Shown here piece after piece: positions 8,911 to 17,880 of a DNA stretch of 64,000 nucleotides. Source of the stretch: Spirosoma linguale DSM 74. GTDB taxonomy: Bacteria > Bacteroidota > Bacteroidia > Cytophagales > Spirosomataceae. Position 1 is the first letter of the stretch, and each line of letters begins with the position of its first letter. The notes below the pieces were generated by a model, which saw only the letters and a list, made by a program, of their open reading frames with translations, was not told the origin of the DNA and searched no databases. The translations under genes and the position numbers were made by a program. The stretch spans positions 4,931,001-4,995,000 of the forward strand of contig CP001769.1 in NCBI GenBank assembly GCA_000024525.1. The letters are read 5' to 3'.

Positions 8911-9794
8911 TGGTTATGCTGGGTCACGTTTAGGCGCACAAGACAGGAGGTGAGCGAATCAGCGATTACCGCTACCCCATCGATCCGTACGCCCCGATCG
9001 AATTGCAAGCCCATACAGTACGAATAAAAGTCGTTGGTTTTCGCATCGTTGATGCGCACGATTGTACTGTTCTTCTCGCACAAATACCGCTTCAACAAAT
9101 AATTGTAATGCACGTTGAACGATTGCCCGTCTGCAATAAGCTGTAGCCGTCTTTTGAAATCACTCCCCGTAATATCGAGCGAATCGATGGTAGGCGCGAA
9201 TTTGTTGAACCCTTTAAAAATCCGAACCTCTTTGACGACCGGATACTTGGTCACGTCTGTCATGAGTTCGATTTTGTACACCTGAAAGGGCGTATAGCTG
9301 TCTACTGCCGGATAACTGTAGATGGCCGTCTGGTCGCGCGAGTCAATCTGACCACTGGCCCCAAAGCGCCAGGAAAACTGACGGGCCCCTCCCCCTTCGG
9401 CGGTAAATACCAGTTTTTCGCGCTCATAGCCCGTTGCCGGTCCTTTGATCTTCACCAGCGAATCCTGCGTCTGCACAATTTTGCGGGGCGTAACCACAAC
9501 AGAAAACGTTTTGGTCAGGTTATTGTCAATTGTCAGCCGAATCAGGTACGTACCGGGTTGGGAATAATAAAACTCACCCTTGGCCACCCTGGAATCCTGC
9601 CCGTTTCCGAACTCCCAGTGCCGCCTGCCGTCCGCGTCTGTACTGTCTACATAGCGTATGGGCTGACCGGCTACCTGCTGGATGGGTTCCACTTTGGCCC
9701 GAATGGTAGGCTCAGCCGTATACTGATAAAGCCCCGACAGTACGATCAGGGTAAAAAACAGCGCCCGTGCCGATAAGGTCATTTTGCTATTCAT
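8907..9794 (-). CDS. PKD-domain envelope protein of the T6SSiii operon
   Basis: About 295 residues from the ATG at 9794-9792 (MNSKMTLSARALFF). An upstream in-frame start at 9881 would overlap the preceding gene by 82 bp and is less likely. An N-terminal hydrophobic helix (about residues 6-24) predicts membrane anchoring or export. A PKD-type Ig fold follows (about 30-105), with RHWEFGNGQ and YYSQPGTYLIRL, and a second similar fold lies near 115-190 (FSWRFGASG). The gene sits 5 nt after the TssP-like gene and overlaps tssR by 4 nt, so it is part of the envelope-spanning module. It could be the locus counterpart of a TssP/TssQ-type component; that assignment is not certain from sequence alone. 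Confidence 0.75.
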   Translation of the reverse strand: MNSKMTLSARALFFTLIVLSGLYQYTAEPTIRAKVEPIQQVAGQPIRYVDSTDADGRRHWEFGNGQDSRVAKGEFYYSQPGTYLIRLTIDNNLTKTFSVVVTPRKIVQTQDSLVKIKGPATGYEREKLVFTAEGGGARQFSWRFGASGQIDSRDQTAIYSYPAVDSYTPFQVYKIELMTDVTKYPVVKEVRIFKGFNKFAPTIDSLDITGSDFKRRLQLIADGQSFNVHYNYLLKRYLCEKNSTIVRINDAKTNDFYSYCMGLQFDRGVRIDGVAVIADSLTSCLVRLNVTQHNQ

Positions 9795-9799
9795 AACGG

Positions 9800-10324
9800 C
9801 TATTGGCCACCAGGAGTGGGTTGAAGGGCCGCAGACGGGCCGGAGGTTGGTGTTGCATTCGATATCAATCCCACGCTGCAATCATCCAACTGCTTGCGAA
9901 ACAAACTAATGTTGGACTGCTTGCTCCAGACAATCTTCTTATCGATGTACATCATCCGGTAAAAATCGGCGATCTGCCCAAACGACCTGAACCGGGTGTT
10001 ATCCATTTGTGGATTGGAGAGCCGTTTTATATCGTTTAGATGCTCCTCTATTTCCACTTCAACAAAAACAGCGTTCACCTGGGGCTGGAACGCAACAATA
10101 GACTGGTAAGCCGAGTCCAGCAGGGGCATATTCCTGATCTGGCTTTTTAGAATCTGCTCCTGCTGTTTGATTTTACTCGACACCCGTTTCGATTCGGCAC
10201 TCGAATAAGTGTTGCTTTTGAAAGCAATAAAGCTGACGAATAGCGTTAACAGACAAAGTGCCGCAAGCAGGTACATAAACTGAAGCCGCCGTTCACGCAT
10301 GGTAAGTCGAAAAAATGTTTCCAT
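9800..10324 (-). CDS. Single-pass T6SSiii membrane protein, TssP/TssO-like
   Basis: 174 residues. A short basic N-terminus (MRERRLQF) precedes one transmembrane helix (about 17-36), then a coiled-coil-like periplasmic region (SSKIKQQEQILKSQIRN) and a proline-rich C-terminus. The layout matches the neighbouring tssO-like gene: one TM helix plus a helical domain of about 130 residues. T6SSiii loci encode several such proteins (TssO, TssP) that are thought to form the inner-membrane complex. It is 23 nt downstream of the tssO-like gene and 5 nt upstream of the PKD gene. Which of the two is TssO and which TssP is a judgement by position. Confidence 0.65.
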   Translation of the reverse strand: METFFRLTMRERRLQFMYLLAALCLLTLFVSFIAFKSNTYSSAESKRVSSKIKQQEQILKSQIRNMPLLDSAYQSIVAFQPQVNAVFVEVEIEEHLNDIKRLSNPQMDNTRFRSFGQIADFYRMMYIDKKIVWSKQSNISLFRKQLDDCSVGLISNATPTSGPSAALQPTPGGQ

Positions 10325-10347
10325 CTCTGTTCGTTAAAAGTGCCGCA

Positions 10348-10839
10348 TCAATTACGTTTACGCTGACGATGTTCATTTACTGCCCGCTGCAGGCAGTCTC
10401 TCAGTTCACTTCGCATATCGCTTTCTTCCAGCATCGCTCGGTTCAGCGAGTCTTTCAGCAGAAGCATCTCGTTTACATGACTGAATAAGCGGTTATACAC
10501 AATGAAGTAGGGCGAACTTTTCCGCTCCTGATTTACCAGTTTGGTATACTCTTCTTTTTTCTTGGTAATTAACCGCTGCATCTGGCGGTCGTCCCGAATC
10601 TGGCTCGTGTTGAGCAAACTCATGTAGGTGTACAGCGAGTCGACTTTGTCGGCCAGCAGCGCATCTTTGTAGAATATCCGGTCGAAATCCTCTTTCTGCT
10701 GCACCAACCGGTTAAACTGATTTGAACTCGCTTTAACGTACAAAAACACACAGGCAACCGTTGTTAGCAGCAGACTGATAAACCAGACCAGAAATCGGTT
10801 AAATGCCTGATTAATTTCCTTATAATTTAATGATTTCAT
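10348..10839 (-). CDS. tssO: T6SSiii inner-membrane protein TssO
   Basis: 163 residues beginning MKSLNYKEINQAFNRFLVWF, with one transmembrane helix (about 14-35), then a helical periplasmic domain (YTYMSLLNTSQIRDDRQ, RLITKKKEEYTKLV) and a strongly basic tail (RQRKRN). The topology and size fit TssO, a Bacteroidota-specific T6SS membrane protein. It is the first gene of the tssO-tssP-PKD-tssR-tssH unit and is divergent from tssG with a spacer of about 70 bp that should carry both promoters; no clear promoter motif was recognised there. Confidence 0.72.
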   Translation of the reverse strand: MKSLNYKEINQAFNRFLVWFISLLLTTVACVFLYVKASSNQFNRLVQQKEDFDRIFYKDALLADKVDSLYTYMSLLNTSQIRDDRQMQRLITKKKEEYTKLVNQERKSSPYFIVYNRLFSHVNEMLLLKDSLNRAMLEESDMRSELRDCLQRAVNEHRQRKRN

Positions 10840-10908
10840 TAGTCTAAAAGGTTCTTTTAGCAGAAACAGGTAACTTGTTGATCATTTACAGTGCTGGCTT
10901 CTACATCC

Positions 10909-11853
10909 ATGACAATCTCCACTCAACCGTCAAGTTTACAGCCTTATTTTCTCGATCTGCTCGATGTAGACTTCAAAGCCGAACTTCTGGCAGCCTCACT
11001 GGCCGATCAGCAGATACCCCCGGAACGAATTATCATCAACCCAACCGGCCTGTATAACCGCGCCTACTCCAAAGATATACTGGAGATGAACGACTGGCTG
11101 CTGGAAGGGTCCACCTTTATTTACAACCGTATCGATACGCCCCGCGAAGGCTTGTTCGATATGCTGCCGCAATACCTGTTCTTCCCACCCAAAGACTTAT
11201 CCAAACTTGCCGACACCGACCAGACCCTCGATACCATTCGGCAGGATCGCGATCACGAACGGCAGGCCCGGCTTTTTTTCCTGCCATTCGATGCCGAACT
11301 GAACTACCTCCGAACCCTGGCCGTCCAGCACGAAAGCGCCGTTGAACATCCGGACACGGCCAGAACCATTATCGATCAGTTTGCCGAACAATGGCCTATT
11401 ATCAAGGACATGAACCGGATGCAGACGGGTCTTTTTTTACAAGTACTACCCTGGATGCACCTGCTTCGCAGCAATCTTGTCTGGTTAAGTCAGTTTTTAC
11501 AAGTCTTCTTTGCCGTTCCGGTAAAGGTTGAAGCAGGCCATCAAATCTACCAGTCAACCCAGGCCGATGGTGATTTACCCACACTGGCCAATTGTCGGCT
11601 AGGCATCGATGCGGTAATAGGTGACCGTTTCGACGACGGCCGCAACGGCGTACAGATCATCATCGGTCCAGTTCCGGATGCCCAGGTACCGCTTTTTCTG
11701 CCACACGCTCAATCGATTGCTTTGTTGCATACGCTTGTTAATTATTTCCTTCCTGTCTCTATTGACTTTTCTGTTTCTGTCCTAACCTCACCAAAAGCCC
11801 AGGACGCTCCCCAGCCAAACGATGTGTATCTGGGTTACACCAGTTTTCTCTAG
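10909..11853 (+). CDS. tssG: T6SS baseplate subunit TssG
   Basis: About 314 residues from the ATG at 10909; an in-frame GTG at 10891 would add six residues. TssG joins TssF, TssE and TssK in the baseplate. Visible features fitting the family are the ERQARLFFLPFDAEL segment, HLLRSNLVWLSQFLQVFF and a C-terminal β-rich region (GVQIIIGP, VNYFLPVSIDFSV). It stands alone on the plus strand, divergent from tssO and convergent with the barrel-protein gene (16-bp gap), while tssE and tssF are on the other strand. The call relies on both sequence and context. Confidence 0.78.
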   Translation: MTISTQPSSLQPYFLDLLDVDFKAELLAASLADQQIPPERIIINPTGLYNRAYSKDILEMNDWLLEGSTFIYNRIDTPREGLFDMLPQYLFFPPKDLSKLADTDQTLDTIRQDRDHERQARLFFLPFDAELNYLRTLAVQHESAVEHPDTARTIIDQFAEQWPIIKDMNRMQTGLFLQVLPWMHLLRSNLVWLSQFLQVFFAVPVKVEAGHQIYQSTQADGDLPTLANCRLGIDAVIGDRFDDGRNGVQIIIGPVPDAQVPLFLPHAQSIALLHTLVNYFLPVSIDFSVSVLTSPKAQDAPQPNDVYLGYTSFL

Positions 11854-11869
11854 TAGGCGCGGCTCACCG

Positions 11870-13552
11870 TTATTTCTTGTTCACAGGCACCGGATCGGGC
11901 GGCACCACGGCAGCCGGTACTTCTCTGAACCGTAAAAACGAATTCTTTGTATCGTCGCCAATAATCGTGTAACAGCCATTTGGTTCTACGATCAGGTAGC
12001 TGCGCTGAGCGACCTCCTGGTTATCAATAGCGCTGATGATGTATTCGTAGGCGGTTGGCCGGTCAGGCAGCGGCACCCTGGCAGGCCAGACAAATGCCGA
12101 CTCCTCTACGGGCCCTTCATAAACAAGTTTAGGCGGTGGTTGCATAGTCAGCTGCGTCGAATCGGCGGGGGTAGTCGACTGGCCGGTCGTCGGTGTCTGC
12201 GGATTGATGAGCAGGCCAACTTTTTGCAGCATGCGCATAAAGAAATTAACCCGTTCCAAATCGGGCGGGGCCGCCGTTGCTGGCGCTAGTTGGTACAGTT
12301 TAATGGCATACGTCCGGAACGCTGGCCGGGTCGTTAAGGGCAGATTGCTTGGCTGGCCTTTGTAAAAAGAGAAGGTTCCGGCAACAGGTTCGCTGCGACA
12401 CAAATGCCCGTACTCACTGATCCGGCTTGTGTAGACGGTATAAAAGTAAAAGCTGGCGGTATCCGGTAGCGGTAATTGAGAAGGCCAGGCTAACTGCTGC
12501 TCCTTGAGCACTTTTTCGTATACCAGCTTATTACCCGGCAAGGTGTAGATCTGGACGGTGTACTGTTCGCCTTCGGTATAGATGGGGGCACTGCTGCGCC
12601 ACCTGAATAGGGGCCGTTCAATACCGCCCACCCTGAAAAGATTGGACTGGGCCGGGTCGAGCAAAGGGGGATAACAGACCGGTACCGGCTGGCCGGGTTC
12701 CACGACCTTTGGCTGGCTGGTGGCCACGACCGACGAGGGTGACGAGGGCGATGCGGGCGACAACCGAAAAGATGCCGTAATCTGCGCCCCGTAGGTGGGC
12801 AAGTCCAGCTGTTTCTGGCTGAAATCGTTAGCCGTATTCAATCGCGCATAACGAACGGAACTATACGACGCACTGGCAACCAGACCCAGGCTGAATTGAC
12901 TGGTAACCTGATAGTTGAGACCTAAAAACGCATTACCCCCCGGTTGAACCCGCTGGCTTGTCGGCAGTATCGTGGTTGCCACCAGTTTACCATTCAGTAA
13001 ATCGCCATTGGTATAACTGAGGGAGTAAGCGCTCAACACCGGAACGCTATGGTAAAACAGCCCTCCCCGAAGATTTGCATTTAGTGACAATCGTTTACTG
13101 AGGCTGACCGATAAAGCAGGGCCAACCGTCAGCATGAACGTGTGCAGCGCCGTTAACGGCAAGGTGCGGGCATAGGAGTTGATGGGAATGACCGAACTCT
13201 GGTTGAACGACTTGTCGACCTGTAAACTCTGATACCCGACCAGCATTCCTATACCCAGGTGCGGACCGACGAAATAGTCCGCTGCCATACTGGCGTGCAG
13301 TCCATGCTTTAGATATAATTCGTTCAAATATCCTTTTTCATAAAGCCTGTGGTAACCGACAAACGTACTCAATCGCCATTTCCCGGAAATAGTCGCATCA
13401 ATCACAGTGGGTGGCGCAAGCGTTAGTGAGCTATCGATACTATACGTCAGGGAGTCCTGGGCCACAGCCTGCTCGGGCAGCGTGACAAGGGCGGCCGTGG
13501 CAAAGATCCAGAAGAGGGCGCGTAACAGGGCGATACGTAGGTACATTACCAA
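11870..13552 (-). CDS. Predicted outer-membrane barrel protein of the tssE-tssF operon
   Basis: 560 residues. A signal peptide (about 1-31, ending EQAVA/Q) is followed by about 230 residues of alternating aromatic/hydrophobic strands (GKWRLSTFVGYHRLY, HLGIGMLVGYQSLQV, FSLGLVASASYSSVRY, YGAQITASFRL), the look of an outer-membrane β-barrel. A proline/serine linker leads to two copies of an Ig/FN3-like unit: KLVYEKVLKEQQLAWPSQLP and KLVYEGPVEESAFVWPARVP, each followed by LPD and a YxYxxxS-type strand. It starts only 3 nt after the tssF stop, so it is almost certainly co-expressed with the baseplate genes. I do not recognise it as a named Tss protein. It is a candidate outer-membrane component for a T6SS that has no TssJ (inference). 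Confidence 0.7.
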   Translation of the reverse strand: MVMYLRIALLRALFWIFATAALVTLPEQAVAQDSLTYSIDSSLTLAPPTVIDATISGKWRLSTFVGYHRLYEKGYLNELYLKHGLHASMAADYFVGPHLGIGMLVGYQSLQVDKSFNQSSVIPINSYARTLPLTALHTFMLTVGPALSVSLSKRLSLNANLRGGLFYHSVPVLSAYSLSYTNGDLLNGKLVATTILPTSQRVQPGGNAFLGLNYQVTSQFSLGLVASASYSSVRYARLNTANDFSQKQLDLPTYGAQITASFRLSPASPSSPSSVVATSQPKVVEPGQPVPVCYPPLLDPAQSNLFRVGGIERPLFRWRSSAPIYTEGEQYTVQIYTLPGNKLVYEKVLKEQQLAWPSQLPLPDTASFYFYTVYTSRISEYGHLCRSEPVAGTFSFYKGQPSNLPLTTRPAFRTYAIKLYQLAPATAAPPDLERVNFFMRMLQKVGLLINPQTPTTGQSTTPADSTQLTMQPPPKLVYEGPVEESAFVWPARVPLPDRPTAYEYIISAIDNQEVAQRSYLIVEPNGCYTIIGDDTKNSFLRFREVPAAVVPPDPVPVNKK

Positions 13553-13555
13553 AAG

Positions 13556-15451
13556 TTAAACAGGTAGCAGCACTTCATCTAAAAATAGTCGGTACGTAGT
13601 GACCTGACCCGAACGTTGAATCAATTTCTGATGAACGCTCTCAAGCACGACTTTCCACTCCGATTCAGTTAAGGTACAATCCTCAGCCGGTTTTACGATA
13701 ATATCAACGGTGCGCATTAATCCTTCTTTTACTGTTTTGCCAATGGCAACGCCTTTCCGAATCGTTACCGATTTCAGCAAAGGCCCCAGTTCGTGGTAAA
13801 AAAAGGCCCGTACATCCTCCTGAGTGATGATTCGCTGGTGCGTCATGAGCGCGTATCGGTACGTTTGAACCCGGTGCAATGCCGACGGCCGACTGCGACC
13901 GCCGGTCGTGCCGGTCAGCAGCTTAATGCTGTCGCCTGCCAGGCTATTGGTATTGTAGGCCTGTAAGTAGGTCCCTGCCGGAATGTTATTGGCCAACTCG
14001 CAGGTAGTTGTCCAGAAGTCGACCTGCATCGAATCACCCGCTTCGAAAGGCTTGAACGTAACGTATTGATTGATGGTCAGGGGCGGCATGTTTGTGTTCT
14101 GAATTTTGCGTTCAAGCCGCTCGATCTGGTCCTGAAGCTGTGTGAGCAGCAACCGAATGGTGTCTTGCCCATACACCGCAAAAGCAACCGACTCATCCCG
14201 CAGCAACTCCAGCAGAAATGTCAGCTGCTCGCGGGCGTTACGCACATCGAAGCGCTCCACGCCCCCCCGACGAACCGCATATCCGCCCGAGCTGATATCT
14301 TCTGCCTTATGAAACGGGTGAGGAATGAAGACTCGATCCTTACTATCAACCACGGCCTTAACCATCAGCAGCGTTTCGAAGGGGTCGGTTCGGAGAGGCA
14401 GCAGGTTGAAATTGGCCATCGTCCGGTAAAGAATCCGATTTAGTTTCCGGTTCAGTACAGGAAAGGCATTCAATTCTACCGATACTTTCTCCAGCACCTC
14501 TTCGGTAAAGCGGGCCGGAAACGCAACTTCCAGCCACACAAGCGTCCCGCTTTCCAGGGCTTTTAAATTTTGAGCACCAAAGGCGGCAGCAAAGGCGGGT
14601 GGATACGGTTGCACGACACCCGCCAACGGCTGCGTCATCGGCTGCTCGATATGGATAAACCGACGCTGGTAATTCTGACGAATATCCTGTTCGAGCTGGT
14701 AATTGACGTCGTATTCCGAAAACAGCCGGGTCGTATCATCCATATCGATCTGGCTGGCCTCCTGACTGGCAGAACCGATGGCCGTCGTTATCGGGTTTCC
14801 GTTCAAGGACCAGCGGCTCAGACTAAGCAGCGACAACAAGGGCTGGTGCTCTATATCGTCGGGCCAGTTGAAGAAGAAACTCACCCGATCGAGCGAGTCG
14901 ACGGCCGGGTTAATTTCTAACCCGATCCACAGCGTTTTAGGCGCCAGTTTTTGCAGGGGCAGCGTTTGGGCGACCAGGCGTTTACCCAACTGGGTGTGAA
15001 TGGATTGTAGTTGTGAACCCGAAGCCAGATAAGCCACCCGGCCATCAATAAGCTTGACCGACTCGACGGGCGAAAAGAACAGGTCCTGAACACTATCCAG
15101 CTCACCCAATTGTTGAGAGGCATACTTCTGCTGAAAAAGCAGACTCTGAACCGGCGTTAATTCAACAACCGGCTGGCCAGGATTGGCCTGAACAACAGCA
15201 TGGGCCGGGCGGGGTATGGTCATCAGGTCGGGCGTCAGCAGATCGGCCAGCCGCTCCAGAACGCGCACCTCCGACTCCATAAACGCATTACTGATCCGGT
15301 AAACTTCGTTAGCCAGAGTATCAATCAGCATCTGCACGAATGAATCCAGGTGATTCAAATCCTGGACACCCCACATTTGCATAATGTGCAATAACAAACG
15401 CTGCTGTATAGACTCTTTAGAAAAAAAAGACCGCTGGTCGCTCAGTGGCAT
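13556..15451 (-). CDS. tssF: T6SS baseplate subunit TssF
   Basis: 631 residues, a usual length for TssF. The N-terminus (SKESIQQRLLLHIMQMWG, NEVYRISNAFMESEVRVLERLADLL) matches the conserved TssF entry region that contacts TssG and TssK, followed by LMTIPRPAHAVVQANP. Later blocks include YGQDTIRLLLTQL, and the C-terminus resembles phage baseplate wedge proteins (QRIITQEDVRAFFYHELG, IVKPAEDCTLTESEW). It lies 43 nt downstream of tssE and 3 nt upstream of the barrel-protein gene. Confidence 0.88.
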   Translation of the reverse strand: MPLSDQRSFFSKESIQQRLLLHIMQMWGVQDLNHLDSFVQMLIDTLANEVYRISNAFMESEVRVLERLADLLTPDLMTIPRPAHAVVQANPGQPVVELTPVQSLLFQQKYASQQLGELDSVQDLFFSPVESVKLIDGRVAYLASGSQLQSIHTQLGKRLVAQTLPLQKLAPKTLWIGLEINPAVDSLDRVSFFFNWPDDIEHQPLLSLLSLSRWSLNGNPITTAIGSASQEASQIDMDDTTRLFSEYDVNYQLEQDIRQNYQRRFIHIEQPMTQPLAGVVQPYPPAFAAAFGAQNLKALESGTLVWLEVAFPARFTEEVLEKVSVELNAFPVLNRKLNRILYRTMANFNLLPLRTDPFETLLMVKAVVDSKDRVFIPHPFHKAEDISSGGYAVRRGGVERFDVRNAREQLTFLLELLRDESVAFAVYGQDTIRLLLTQLQDQIERLERKIQNTNMPPLTINQYVTFKPFEAGDSMQVDFWTTTCELANNIPAGTYLQAYNTNSLAGDSIKLLTGTTGGRSRPSALHRVQTYRYALMTHQRIITQEDVRAFFYHELGPLLKSVTIRKGVAIGKTVKEGLMRTVDIIVKPAEDCTLTESEWKVVLESVHQKLIQRSGQVTTYRLFLDEVLLPV

Positions 15452-15494
15452 AGGAGGTAATTCGAGTAGTGGGTGTGTCGTTATAAACCAGGCT

Positions 15495-15929
15495 TCAGCG
15501 AGTCGACAGATGACCCAGGTGCAATTGGGTTGTAAACCGGAATGGCTCTTCTGTTTCGACCAGGGTGGCGCTTATTGTCACCGTCGCCAACTGCTGATAA
15601 TCTTCAGGAAGCGCATCCAGCCGATGTTCTACCGGCTGGAACTGCACACTCACCTGTGGCTTCGTCAACCGTCGTTCATGACGCTGAATGGCGGCTTCCA
15701 GCGACTCACACAACTGCGTAACCCAGTAGGTATTGCTAACCGTACGGTCGTAGTCGAAATCCCAGATTTTACAGCCGAACGAGCGGTCACTTCGCAACTC
15801 TCCATAGCGGGTGTGCAGCAGTAAATAGAGCACCTGAGCAATTGAAGTACCTACACCGCAGGTCGGCATTTCCTGCCCGACCATGATCGGGCCAAAGCGA
15901 ATTGGATGGCGATAAAATACCTGATTCAT
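15495..15929 (-). CDS. tssE: T6SS baseplate subunit TssE (gp25-like)
   Basis: 144 residues with the gp25/lysozyme-like wedge fold pattern: an N-terminal IAQVLYLLLHTRYGELRSD, in which the conserved acidic residue and arginine of the sheath-initiating motif are present, then GCKIWDFDYDRTV and a β-rich C-terminus. TssE connects baseplate wedges to the first sheath ring. It is the first gene of tssE-tssF-barrel protein and is divergent from vgrG across about 185 bp. Confidence 0.85.
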   Translation of the reverse strand: MNQVFYRHPIRFGPIMVGQEMPTCGVGTSIAQVLYLLLHTRYGELRSDRSFGCKIWDFDYDRTVSNTYWVTQLCESLEAAIQRHERRLTKPQVSVQFQPVEHRLDALPEDYQQLATVTISATLVETEEPFRFTTQLHLGHLSTR

Positions 15930-16114
15930 AGCGACTTACTAGCAAACAAAGCAACCCATCAAACAAATGTTAACCAATAAACAGAATAGGTTGTGAATCG
16001 ACAAGCGTTTTCTTACATTCGGTGCGGTTAATTCCGGCAGTCACCACCACCCGTATCTACCCTTCCGTTCCAGAATCTGGTTGCCTACTTTCTATTTATT
16101 CGCTTCTTCCTGCT

Positions 16115-17845
16115 ATGCCAGTTTACTCTCCTGTTGTCGAAACGACCCTGCTCATCGAGGGAAAAAAAATTCCAACGTTCCACTCCATAACCTTACAGCA
16201 GTCTATTCATACCACACATGAATTCCGGGTTGTTTTTGAACATGAGTCCGTTGACGAATTAGTGGTGCTGTTCTCCGATCAACCTGAAAAATTGAATCGA
16301 AAATCAATAGAGCTTACCGTCAAAGCAGCTGGTGAGGGGCCTCCGCTGCAGTTTAAGGGCGTGATTACCCAAACCGAATTAAAACAGCAGGATGATGGCT
16401 ACTGGGGGCAAATGATCATAAGCGGACACGGTCATTGTGAATCCCTGCTGACGATAGCCGGTACCCAGACGTTCACCGATTTATCGATAACCGATATTGT
16501 AAATAAATGCCTGAGTAGCTACACGCAGGTGAAAAATGTGTCTGGCAGCGTAAAACCCGCCAAGCTACCGTTTTGTGTTCGCTATACAGAGTCGGTCTGG
16601 CACTTCATAAAGCGGCTGGCATACGATTTTGGGGCCTGGTTCTATTACGATGGGTCAGTACTTCGATTCACGACCAGCCCGGGTACAACTTCTACGTTAA
16701 ACCTGACCTTTGGCGCCAATTTAACGCACTTTCGCACGGGCGTCCGAGCGGTACCCGCTTACTTTAAACAGTACGACTATTTAGCCGAAGAAGACAAACG
16801 GCTGGAATCGGAAGCAGCCAAAGACAAAACTCCTTATGACAAGCCGGAAACGAGTGGTGTCATTACGCCCCATCCGGCCCAGACAGCTGCCGATATGCCC
16901 GATTACCGCGACAGTCGCCATGCTTCCCTAACCGCCGAAGAAAAATATATGGAAGGGCAAGCTCGGGTTCCGGGCCTGTTTCCGGGCAGTAAAATCGTGG
17001 TTAAGGATTCTGAAAGAGGAAAAGGCGGGCAATCAGCCCCTTACCTCGTCACCGACATTGTTCACTACGTAAGTGGTGTTGGCGAGTACACAAACAGGTT
17101 TCGGGCCATTCCGGCCGATGTAGCCGCTATGCCCGTGCGCAAATTGGTTCGCCCGCTGGCCCAAACGCAGATTGGTCAGGTTACTGACATTAAAGACCCC
17201 AAAGGCATGGGGCGGGTAAAGGTAAGGCTGCTTTGGATGAGTGGCTCGGAATCGACCCCCTTTATCCGGATGACTCAGCCGCACTTCGGGGTTCATACGG
17301 ATAACAAAAAAACGCGCGGCTTTCAATTTGTGCCAACCATTGGCGACCAGGTCATGGTCGGCTTTGAGTACAACAACCCCGAACGTCCCTTTGTGATTGG
17401 CGCCTTACCCCACGGTAAAAACAGTGGTATGGACACCAGTAAGCCCGATGAAGAAAAGCACATCAGCGTAGGAAGTGGCAGTACGCTGACGTTTATTGAA
17501 AAACCCAGCGTGAAAGAAATTCATCTGCAAGTCGATGAAAAGAACTTCGTCAAGATCTCCGTACCGAGTGCGGGTGGTGATATAACGATCAACTCTTCGA
17601 AAAATATTGTTGTCAAAGCCACCGCGAAAGTGACCATCGAAGCTCCCGAAATCGTGTTATCCGGAAACACCATTACCTTAGATGCCAAACAGGCGGTCAA
17701 TATTAAAGGCACACAGGTTAAAGTAGAAGCATCAGCCCAGATGAACATCAAAGGAGCCATGACCGATGTGGAAGGGTCGGGTACGCTAAACGTCAAAAGC
17801 TCAGGCATGACAGCCATTAAAGGATCAATGGTTATGATTAATTAG
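16115..17845 (+). CDS. vgrG: T6SS spike protein VgrG (TssI)
   Basis: About 576 residues from the ATG at 16115 (MPVYSPVVET). The reading frame is open back to 16022, but the upstream 31 residues look non-coding. The N-terminal half is gp27-like (TTHEFRVVFEHESVDEL, FCVRYTESVWHFIKRLAYDFGAWFYYDG). A gp5 OB domain follows (QIGQVTDIKDPKGMGRVKVR, FVPTIGDQVMVGFEYNNPERP), then a regular β-helix needle (AKVTIEAPEIVLSGNTITLD) ending GSMVMIN. No C-terminal effector extension is present, so cargo would be attached through separate PAAR, RHS or adaptor proteins. The TPR adaptor-like gene follows 35 nt downstream. Confidence 0.93.
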   Translation: MPVYSPVVETTLLIEGKKIPTFHSITLQQSIHTTHEFRVVFEHESVDELVVLFSDQPEKLNRKSIELTVKAAGEGPPLQFKGVITQTELKQQDDGYWGQMIISGHGHCESLLTIAGTQTFTDLSITDIVNKCLSSYTQVKNVSGSVKPAKLPFCVRYTESVWHFIKRLAYDFGAWFYYDGSVLRFTTSPGTTSTLNLTFGANLTHFRTGVRAVPAYFKQYDYLAEEDKRLESEAAKDKTPYDKPETSGVITPHPAQTAADMPDYRDSRHASLTAEEKYMEGQARVPGLFPGSKIVVKDSERGKGGQSAPYLVTDIVHYVSGVGEYTNRFRAIPADVAAMPVRKLVRPLAQTQIGQVTDIKDPKGMGRVKVRLLWMSGSESTPFIRMTQPHFGVHTDNKKTRGFQFVPTIGDQVMVGFEYNNPERPFVIGALPHGKNSGMDTSKPDEEKHISVGSGSTLTFIEKPSVKEIHLQVDEKNFVKISVPSAGGDITINSSKNIVVKATAKVTIEAPEIVLSGNTITLDAKQAVNIKGTQVKVEASAQMNIKGAMTDVEGSGTLNVKSSGMTAIKGSMVMIN

Positions 17846-17880
17846 AACATACATAGGTAACAGACCACCCACCGCGTATA

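Noticed and set aside
16022..16114. Upstream start for VgrG at 16022
   Set aside because: The 31 added residues do not fit the VgrG N-terminus, while MPVYSPVV at 16115 gives a normal family start.
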